Positions 56,520 through 64,000 of a stretch of DNA of 64,000 nt are shown here, in pieces. A model generated the notes under the pieces. The model saw only the letters and a program-made list of their open reading frames with translations, ran no database searches and was not told the origin of the DNA. Within the stretch, counting starts at the first letter, position 1; each line of letters opens with the position of its first letter. The position numbers and the translations under genes are program-made. This DNA is from Cynocephalus volans. Its lineage: Eukaryota > Chordata > Mammalia > Dermoptera > Cynocephalidae. The stretch spans positions 86,600,179 to 86,664,178 of the forward strand of contig NC_084462.1 of the NCBI RefSeq assembly GCF_027409185.1, in the 5' to 3' direction.

Positions 56520-59360
56520 CACCAAAAGAATTACAAGATTTTGCTAATAAATATAGGCAAAAGCCTGGGGCATATGTGTAGAAGTGGATTCTAAAAATGA
56601 GATGAAGGACAGAATATAACACGAGTTTGGGCCAAATTTATTATTGGGTGTACTTATATATTCTGGATTTAATGTGTTAGTGCATGTAACCGGACATAGC
56701 CCTGTACTTGGGTGGTTAACTAAAACTCAATGGTGGCCAATATTTATTGAATTTGAGATGCCAAGGCTTCACTGGCTTTATGTGGAGGAGGGAATCCAAA
56801 GGCTTAGAGAGACTGTTGGAGTAGACTCATCTTGTGTTACCTGCATAGCACCTCTCCCCCAACTCCTAACTACATCCCCTGAGAGGCCCAAGAGGATACT
56901 CCCTTCACTAGGACATTGAGAGATACATTAGTAAGGGGAGGACCTGTGTCCTTCCAAAGCTATAGGCAGGTATGATGGGTGATGCTGCCACTGAGATGGG
57001 TATGATGGGATCCCAGAAGAATAGAGGCCAACTGGCAGTGTTTAAATGCCAGAGCCAAGATGGGCACATTACAAAGAAGTGCAGCAGAGATGTAGCAGTA
57101 ACCAGAATGTTTTGATCCACAGAGATTTTTGGTGGTAGCTGATTGATTATAATGTTCCTAGGAATTAAATAGATGGGCAGGCTACCAAAGTGTTGCTTGA
57201 TCTGTATTATGGGAAAACTCTAGATCTGATGGCTAAAATCCTGACAAGTCACCACAGTGGATAATCACTCCCTCTCATCCAGTTTTCAGATATATGAATA
57301 TTATATGTTCCCGGACCCAGAGTCCCTTGATTGAAGGGGAGACTGGGTCCCTTTGAGGAAGGCTCCTGAAGCACTGCGTAAGTACAAGCGGACTTCAAAA
57401 AGTTCGTGGAAAGACTCATAATTATATTTTTCCACCAACTTTTTGAAGTACCCTCACATATATATTATCTTTCTGCAAACCTTCCCCAAAGGAAACTGCA
57501 GCCATTTACTAGACTGACTATGCACCAGGGAAAGGAAATACCCAGAATTTGGGAACTAGAATTGGCTCTCAGTTGATGCTCATTCCTAGAAATTAAAATG
57601 CTACTGTGTGTGGCCCACCAGTCAGAGTGAGTGAGGGCTGATAGCAGTCAGGTGATAGATGGAGTTTTAGCCCAAGATCATCTCATAGTATGCCCAGCAG
57701 ATTTGCAAACCCACCTTATGGTTATTTCTCCAGCTCTTATATACACGATTGGAACAGACATGTTTTGTCAACTGAGTGATTTCCCATATTGTCTTTCTGA
57801 TCTGTGTAACAAGCACCATTATGGTAGAAAGGACCAAGTGGAAGCCTTTGGAACTTCTTTTTCTTACTAGGATAATAAACTCAAACAACATTGCATGCGT
57901 GGGTGGTGGGGAGTGGGTTGGAATTGAAGAGATGAACGACACCATCAAAGAGTTAAAAGAAGCAAGGGTGATGATACCTCTTATATCCCCCATTTAGCTG
58001 ACCAGTTCGACCTGTGCAGATAGCAGATTGATCTTGGAAATGATGGGTCACCTTAAACCTAATCAGATAATGATTCCAATAGCAGCTACTATTTCATATG
58101 CATGTATTTATTGGAGCAAATCAACAGCTACTGACACCTGGTACACAGCTATTGACTACATCATGTGTAAGGACAAACAGAAACAGTTTTTACCTGTTAG
58201 ACCAATGGCACACTTTCACAGTCTTGTCTCAGAGTTCCAGGGACTCACCTGCACTCTGCTAGAATGAAGTCTGCAGAGATCTTGATCATCGTGACATTCC
58301 ACACATCACACTGGTCCACACATCGGTGACATTATCCTGATTGAGTGTGATGAGCAGAAAATGGTAAGTACTATAGATGCCTTCATAGCTAGCATGCAAA
58401 CCAGATGGTGGGAGATAAACTCCATCAAAATTCAGGGGCGTGCCACCTCTGAAGTTCCTGGGACATGAATGGTCTGGAGCATGTCTCGATATCCCCTCCA
58501 AAATGAAGGATAATGTGCTGCACCTTGAACCACCTACCACTAAAAAAGAATGTTTGGTGGACATTTTTGGATTTGGGAGCCAGTGTACACACATTTTAGC
58601 GTGCTACTTTGACATTTTGCCAAGTAAGCCACAGATGCTGCCTGTTTTCAGTGAGGACCAGAATAAGAGAACGCTCTGCAGTGAGCCTAGGCTGCAAGGC
58701 AGGCTGCTCTTCCACTGGGTCTTCATGACCTGGGGGATCCAATGATGCTTGATATGTCTGTGGAAAATACCACTACTATGTGAACCCTTTGGCCAGTATC
58801 AGCAAGAGAACTGAGTCCTGGCCTCTAGGGGCCTGGAACATATCCACACCTGCTTTTTGTAGATAGCCACTTCTGGGCACCAACAGCTGGCTGGCTTCTG
58901 AACACTTAATCCTGGGACATCAAGTTACCACACAGGCTGAATTTCTCATCATGAAATGGGCGTTTTCTGCCCACTAAGCCATAAGGTTGGGCATATATAA
59001 TGGCATCTATCATCAGCGAAGTCTACAAGTCAAGAGAAAGTCTCTTGTATAGGCGGCTCAGGATCTCTCAGTACAGACTCCTGCTGAATGGCCTCTTCTA
59101 TCCGCTACTCTAAAAGCAAGAAACCTGGCTCCAATTATCCTCAATATGTTTGTTTATTTGTTCGGTCACCCTATATACAAATAATACAATGACTGTGGAT
59201 ATCTTTTTGGCCCCCACAGTGGCCACACAGGCCAAGTTCCTGTTAAATTTATAGCTCGGAAAGCTCTACTCATATTGAGAATTAAAAAGATTGCAGTACT
59301 TGTAGTTCAAGAAAGGGGCAGCAACTCTGCAGACATCTGAAGAAAACCCTCAAGAAACTT
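56520..59360 (+). mobile_element. Decayed endogenous retrovirus-like internal region (gag/pol remnants)
   Basis: Short open pieces separated by stops and frameshifts. A Cys/His cluster at about 57,040-57,085 looks like a damaged nucleocapsid zinc knuckle. A stretch near 58,500-58,620 resembles the reverse-transcriptase connection region of retroviral pol (TTKKE, followed by FGFGSQ). No gene is intact and no flanking LTR pair is clear. A MITE is inserted at 57,390-57,458. The assignment is tentative. Confidence 0.45.
57390..57458. mobile_element. Palindromic MITE, copy 3
   Basis: 'gacttcaaaaagttcgtgga' and its inverse 'ccaactttttgaagtaccct' with a short loop, the same family as 5366-5450. Confidence 0.78.
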
Positions 59361-60170
59361 AAATGGGATGAAACGACATACTATGCACTTAGGTATACTG
59401 TGCGAATGACTTAACATTTAACAAAAACGTAGATAAATATACATAAAACAGGCTTCTGTGTGCAGATACAATCAGTGTTGTCCTGGTCCTGAGCAGCATT
59501 GTTGTCAGATGCTGTTAAGCACTATTTACTTTTTGGTTCAAAATTTTGCTCCTTTGTTGCTTTGAATTTCAGCAGGAAGCCCTGGCAACTGTTGGTTAAC
59601 AGATGTCTTTGGAGCCACAATCCCACTCAAAACTATCTTTTATCCTACTTTGTGGCACCTGGGGGATTAAAACAAGGGACAAAAGTCAGCGTAACTCCAT
59701 TGCAGGGGATGTCTTTTTCTTAAACTTTATAAAATGGTACAATTTATGTATCTATCTAGCTGCACATTACCACTGGTAGATTAAACATACTGACTTATAC
59801 ACATTAATTGGGAAAATAGCTGTAAGCAATAGTAGCTTTTCATGTTCTAGCAACACGTACATTTTGGCCTTGACTCCTGGTTCCACAGAACAAGTTTCTT
59901 TTGTATACTTATGCTCACTATGGATGCATCATTTTTTAAAAGCCGATAATTTCAGAAAGGTTCATAACATTTGTACAGAATTCCTAAGTTTCTTGGAAGG
60001 GTAAAACACTAGTAAAATTTCTCTAAAGAATATATCATGAGTCTGCCTTGTGTTAATTGATTTGTTAAAGGAAAAATAGAACCATTTATTTATTAAGTAT
60101 GCCTAGCTATCAAAACCTAGTGAGTCCATCTAGACCTGCAGTTTTCACTTTTGGAGGGTTTTTAACTATA
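59361..60170. other. No gene seen
   Basis: AT-rich unique-looking sequence. A 74-aa frame at 59499 has no recognisable feature. Confidence 0.45.
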
Positions 60171-60960
60171 AATTCAGTTTTCTTTAGTAGAAATAAGACT
60201 ATTTCTATTAAATAGGTTATTTTTTCAGTGAATTTTGGTAGTTTGTGATTCAAAGAACTGGGTCATTTAGTCTAAGTTGTTGAATTTATGTGTGTAGAAT
60301 TATATGCATTATTCCCTTATTATTCATTTAATATCTGTGGGTTTTGTGGTGATATCCCCTTTTTTATTCCTGATATTTGTAATTTGTGCTTTTTCTCTTT
60401 TCAGTCTAAATAGAGGTTTATCAATAACAACATAAAGATCTTCTCAAAGAACCAACTTTTGTTTTCATTGATTTTTCTCTATTATCTTTCTATTTTCAAT
60501 TTTATTGATTTTTTGCTCTTTATTATTTCCTGCCTTCTACTTGCTTTGGGTTTCTTTTGCCCTTACTTTTCCATTTTCTTAAGGTGAAATCTTCAAGTAT
60601 TGATTTGAGATCTTTTTTCTTCTCCAAAATAATAATTTAATGCCATAAATTTTTCTCTGGCTGTATCCCACAAATTTTGATATATTATATTTCTGTTTTT
60701 ATTTGTTTAAAAATATTTTAAAATTTTCCCTGACACACACTCTTTGACCCATGGATTATTCAGAAGTATTTTGTTTAATTTCCAAGTATTTGGAGATTTT
60801 CCAGTTATCTTTCTGATTGATATTCTTTTCTACTTTAATTGCATTATGATCAGAGAACATATTTTATGTGGTTTCAATTTTTAAAAATTTGTTATGTGTT
60901 GATTTATGACCTAGAATACGTATCAGATCTGGGATTTGATTTTACCTATTTGCAAGCTGT
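60171..60960 (-). mobile_element. Old L1 ORF2 fragment, antisense
   Basis: 'cttttggagggtttttaact', 'ctttttctcttttcagtcta' and 'ttatgacctagaatacgtat' are ORF2 endonuclease/RT linker text with many disruptions. Confidence 0.72.
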
Positions 60961-61149
60961 TAGGTTAGCCTATTACTATTTCATGGGTGTTGGCATTAGT
61001 GTACGCATGTAATTAGGCATGAATACTAAGCAGCTTATATCAATAACCGTAAGTAGCATTATTTTTACATAGTTGAAGTGGACATTTTCAGGAACCACTG
61101 GAGAGGCAAGGAGAGAGCTTCAATAGCTCTCAGTCTAATGAAGAGTGAT

Positions 61150-61265
61150 TATGCGTATTGACTTTGCAGTCTGGTGACCTCTCTGCTCCTTCACCTCCAG
61201 TGTGACTTTGCACAAGTTAATATTCATTTTAACTTTGAATTCCTGTTCTGTAAAATGAAGAATAG
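61150..61265 (+). repeat. MIR fragment
   Basis: 'tgactttgcacaagttaata' and 'ctgttctgtaaaatgaagaa' match the MIR core and tail order. Confidence 0.6.
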
Positions 61266-61921
61266 ACTAGTTCACAGGAATATTTCATGTAGGCCAAGAA
61301 AACTCAGGAATTGCATTTCAGGGAAATTCTTTAGACCCTTTATTATATTCATATTTAAATACATATCTTTATGAAGATGAATGGAAGCAGAGGCTGATCA
61401 TGGCACTAGGAATGTTGAAGGACCTGGGACCACACAGATATGTATAAACTGATAAATATCAAGTTAAAATAAATACCTAGTAATGATAGATCTGAATAAG
61501 TTGATCATTTAAAACATAACGCTGAATTCCTTGAACAGTTGCAGTTACTGGTGGTGGTAGTTTATTTTGGATTGAATAAATGATGAGCATCTCTGGTCTT
61601 TAACATCTGCAGATGGTTTAGCTCCCTTTCTTCTTGCCAACTTCTTGCCCAGGTCACTGCCACAGTCCTTTAGGGTATACTGGGTTTATACAGATTATTT
61701 TTTGCCTATATCCATCTGACATTCTGGCCTCACAGTGTGAGCCAGTATGGAGCTGTAATATTGAAGGTGATAATTTAAAGTGAAAGACAGACCTGTGCAG
61801 AGAGCTCAAGCCTCAACTTTGAGTATCCAGAGACTATAGAAGACTATTTGGTACCCTGAGGAATAAAGAAAAGCGGGAAAACAGAGATGTAGAAAAAGAA
61901 GGGAGAAATGCTTCCATGTAA

Positions 61922-62420
61922 CTGTATTAGTTATCTGTTGCTGCAAAACAAATTACCCAAACTCAGCAGCTTAAAACAGCAAACATTTAATATATGACAC
62001 AGATTCAGAGGGACAGGAATTCACGAATGGCATAGCTGGGTGGTCTGGCTGAGGGTCTCTAACAGGCTGCAGTCAAGCTGTTGACGGACACCACATTATC
62101 CAAAGTCTTGCCTGCGGCTGAAAGATCTGCCTCTAAGATGACCCAGCAGAAGCCTCAGTTTCTCACCATGTGGGCCTCTCCATAGGCAGTTTGAGTGTCT
62201 TCATATCATGGCATCTGGCTTGCACTAGAGCCAATGACCCAAGAGAGAAAGCAAGGCAGAAAAGACACAGTATCTTTCATAGCCTAGCCTTGGAAGTGAG
62301 GTCATATTACATTGATCACATAGGCCCACTGTGACACACTGCTGGAGGGGACCACACAAAGACATGAAAACCAGAGGCAGGAATCACTGGGAACCATCTT
62401 GAAAGCTGGCTATCACAATG
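61922..62420 (-). mobile_element. Ancient LTR-type repeat inserted in the LEO1 duplicate
   Basis: 'tgtattagttatctgttgct', 'tgggtggtctggctgagggt' and 'accatgtgggcctctccata' to 'accatcttgaaagctggcta' is a common old mammalian interspersed repeat (MLT-like). It is absent from the matching place in LEO1 intron 3. Confidence 0.65.
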
Positions 62421-62635
62421 ACTCCCTTCACCAACGAACTTTGCTTCCTTCCTTCTCCAGGGATGCTCTTGTCAGGCTTCTGAGGGCCAGGCTCAGGGAG
62501 CCAGTTTGAGGTTGGTTTAATGGAGATTTGGTTTATGAATCTTGGGAATATGTTGAAGTGGTGAGCCAAGAACTAACTCTGTAAAGGACTTCAGTTAGAG
62601 AAATTAATACTGTGCATTTCCCCCCAACCTTGAAG

Positions 62636-62730
62636 ATTATAGTGGAACCATGGATCTGTTTGGAGATATAGATGACATTTCTTCAGAGAGTGAGGGAGAC
62701 AACCTATCACCTGTTTCCAGTCAGCTTGCT
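62636..62730 (+). CDS. LEO1 exon-4-like duplicated exon
   Basis: The acceptor 'ccttgaag' and donor 'gct/gtaagt' are kept. By hand, about 69 of 95 bases match LEO1 exon 4. The frame is open and keeps SGTMDLFG and DDISS. There is no exon 3 equivalent upstream: L1 and other sequence occupy that place. Whether it is transcribed is unknown, so the coding call is tentative. Confidence 0.5.
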
Positions 62731-63385
62731 GTAAGTACCATCACTAATCGCAACCCATCCCGTTATTCAAAACTAAGAAAAAAGTTCCAGAGGCGGAAAA
62801 GTTCCAGTTCTGTCTCTCTCGTCTCGAGAGAAGACGTGGATAACTGAACATCTGATGACTGGGTGACTTTCTTAGCTGTATTGGAAATTTCTGGAAATAA
62901 GGAGGCCCAGAAGGAGCTGCTTAGAATGAGGTTGATGCCAAATGGTAGGGGCTAGACTGTGAGCACTCATTACATGAAAACCTTTGATTTAAAGGTTTTT
63001 CTTACTCAAAACTGTGCCAAGAAGTGAGGGCTGTGTTGTTGATCTTTGATTTTAACAGTTACTTAGTATATTGATGGGTTGAATAATTTCACACATTTGT
63101 TGCTGAATATCTTATGAAAAACAGATATGTCAACATATTTTTTTGTCTAGTCATGCAGGATAACAGATGTTTCCTTTGGTGGTTTGGCTTTGTTTTGTGG
63201 GTGGTGGGTGAGTTTGGAAGGGTTCCTGACTATTTTATTCCTAAAGTGGATAAAATAAACTTAGACACTGATCAAACCTGCATCTAAATTTAATTCTGAT
63301 TAAACCTGTATGTGCCTGGTGCAGGAGAAAAGCTAGAACACTTCTAATGTCTCTTCAAGCACTCACATTCTGATTCTTCTCTTAG

Positions 63386-63531
63386 GATAAACATGGAGTG
63401 GCTCAGGACCAGCAGCAGGAAGAGGCCATTTCTGAAACCAAAACAGAAGTAGAAATGCCCAGTGTCAACATTGATTTAGGAAATGAGTTATATTTTGTTA
63501 AGCTACCCAAGTTTCTCAGCATAGAACCCAA
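63386..63531 (+). CDS. LEO1 exon-5-like duplicated exon
   Basis: The acceptor 'tcttag' and donor 'aa/gtaaga' are kept. About 114 of 146 bases match LEO1 exon 5, and 32 of 48 full codons give the same residue. [16 protein letters not shown] is retained. At least a dozen of the differences are synonymous. It joins in phase to the upstream duplicated exon. The coding call is tentative. Confidence 0.52.
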
Positions 63532-64000
63532 GTAAGAGGGCTGACTCAATATTTCAAGATATTGAATAAAAATATGTAGGATGTAAATTTTTTTTTCTTA
63601 TTTATCATGAGCTGACTAATCACAAAGATGGGATCTTTCTCATGTAACTCCGAAAAAGATAAATTTAGGATGTGCTGTGGTAGAAAAATGAGAGAGTTTT
63701 AATGCTAATAATTTTTCTAACATGTTGGCACTTACTTATAAATAAATAGGCCACACAACTAATGAAGGTGTTTTCACTAATATAAAACTGCAAAATTGAA
63801 AACAAGAGTGAGAGAGTCTGCTAGAGAAGTCACAAATGTTCAATGCAAAAGCCATTGTGAATGTAGAAAAGGCAATGATTTTGGACATCAAGGTAGTGTC
63901 AATGGGTAGAGTTCAATAAGGCACATGTGTGCAAGCTCTTGTGCAATTAAACAGGACACATTTTCTTTAAAAGATATGGAAAAATAGACTATGTGTAGCC

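Larger units (their letters stand above)
61690..64000 (+). pseudogene. Partial LEO1 duplicate (intron 3 end to intron 5 start), continues past the window
   Basis: The segment aligns along its length with 30,060-31,790 of LEO1, introns included, in the same orientation. It is therefore a DNA-level duplication, not a retrocopy. It contains exon-4-like and exon-5-like sequences, each of exactly the parental length (95 and 146 nt), with intact GT and AG sites and no stop. A ~500-bp LTR-like repeat (61,925-62,420) is present only in this copy. The alignment still holds at the right edge; an exon 6 equivalent would be expected near 64.29 kb. It may be a pseudogene, an alternative exon pair, or part of a LEO1-like gene. 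Confidence 0.85.

Noticed and set aside
61690-64000. Idea that the LEO1-like segment is a processed retrocopy
   Set aside because: Introns 3, 4 and 5 sequences are present and alignable, so it is a DNA-level duplication.

Overview
The window is mammalian nuclear DNA. It is AT-rich, crowded with retroposons, and carries one multi-exon protein gene with GT-AG introns. The most diagnostic repeats are about 20 tRNA-Ile-like SINEs, as monomers and as head-to-tail dimers joined by a 'cctatatagggatggccgg' type linker. I recognise this as the dermopteran (colugo, Galeopterus/Cynocephalus) CYN-type SINE, so a colugo is the most likely source. That assignment is an inference from the repeats, not from a database search.

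The gene is LEO1, a subunit of the PAF1 transcription-elongation complex, on the + strand from a CpG island near 10.1-10.8 kb to a poly(A) signal at 53,247. I can place all 12 coding exons. They sum to 2001 nt (666 codons plus stop), every splice junction keeps phase, and no frameshift or premature stop is seen. Exon 2 codes most of the Ser/Asp/Glu-rich N-terminal half. Exons 5-8 code the conserved Leo1 core that contacts PAF1. Exons 9-12 code the basic/acidic C-terminal tail.

Bases 1-10,100 (upstream) hold no recognisable gene: LTR pieces, LINE remnants, MIR, a nested DNA transposon, a palindromic MITE and CYN SINEs. Intron 1 (14.7 kb) is almost wholly a nested retroposon stack. An old antisense L1, running from about 12.0 kb to about 25.16 kb, is interrupted by a full-length young antisense L1 (12,156-18,597) with intact ORF1 and ORF2. 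It is also interrupted by LTR pieces, another L1 3' end, a MITE and many SINEs. Introns 2-11 carry further SINE, MIR, Tigger-like, L1 and LTR remnants.

Downstream of LEO1 (53.3-64 kb) there are MaLR-like LTRs, a badly decayed endogenous-retrovirus-like internal region, and L1 debris. From about 61.7 kb to the right edge there is an ancient partial duplication of LEO1 (end of intron 3, exon 4, intron 4, exon 5, start of intron 5). Both duplicated exons keep open frames and splice sites. This duplicate, the coding-like conservation at the start of intron 4, and the apparently competent L1 are the observations most worth following up.
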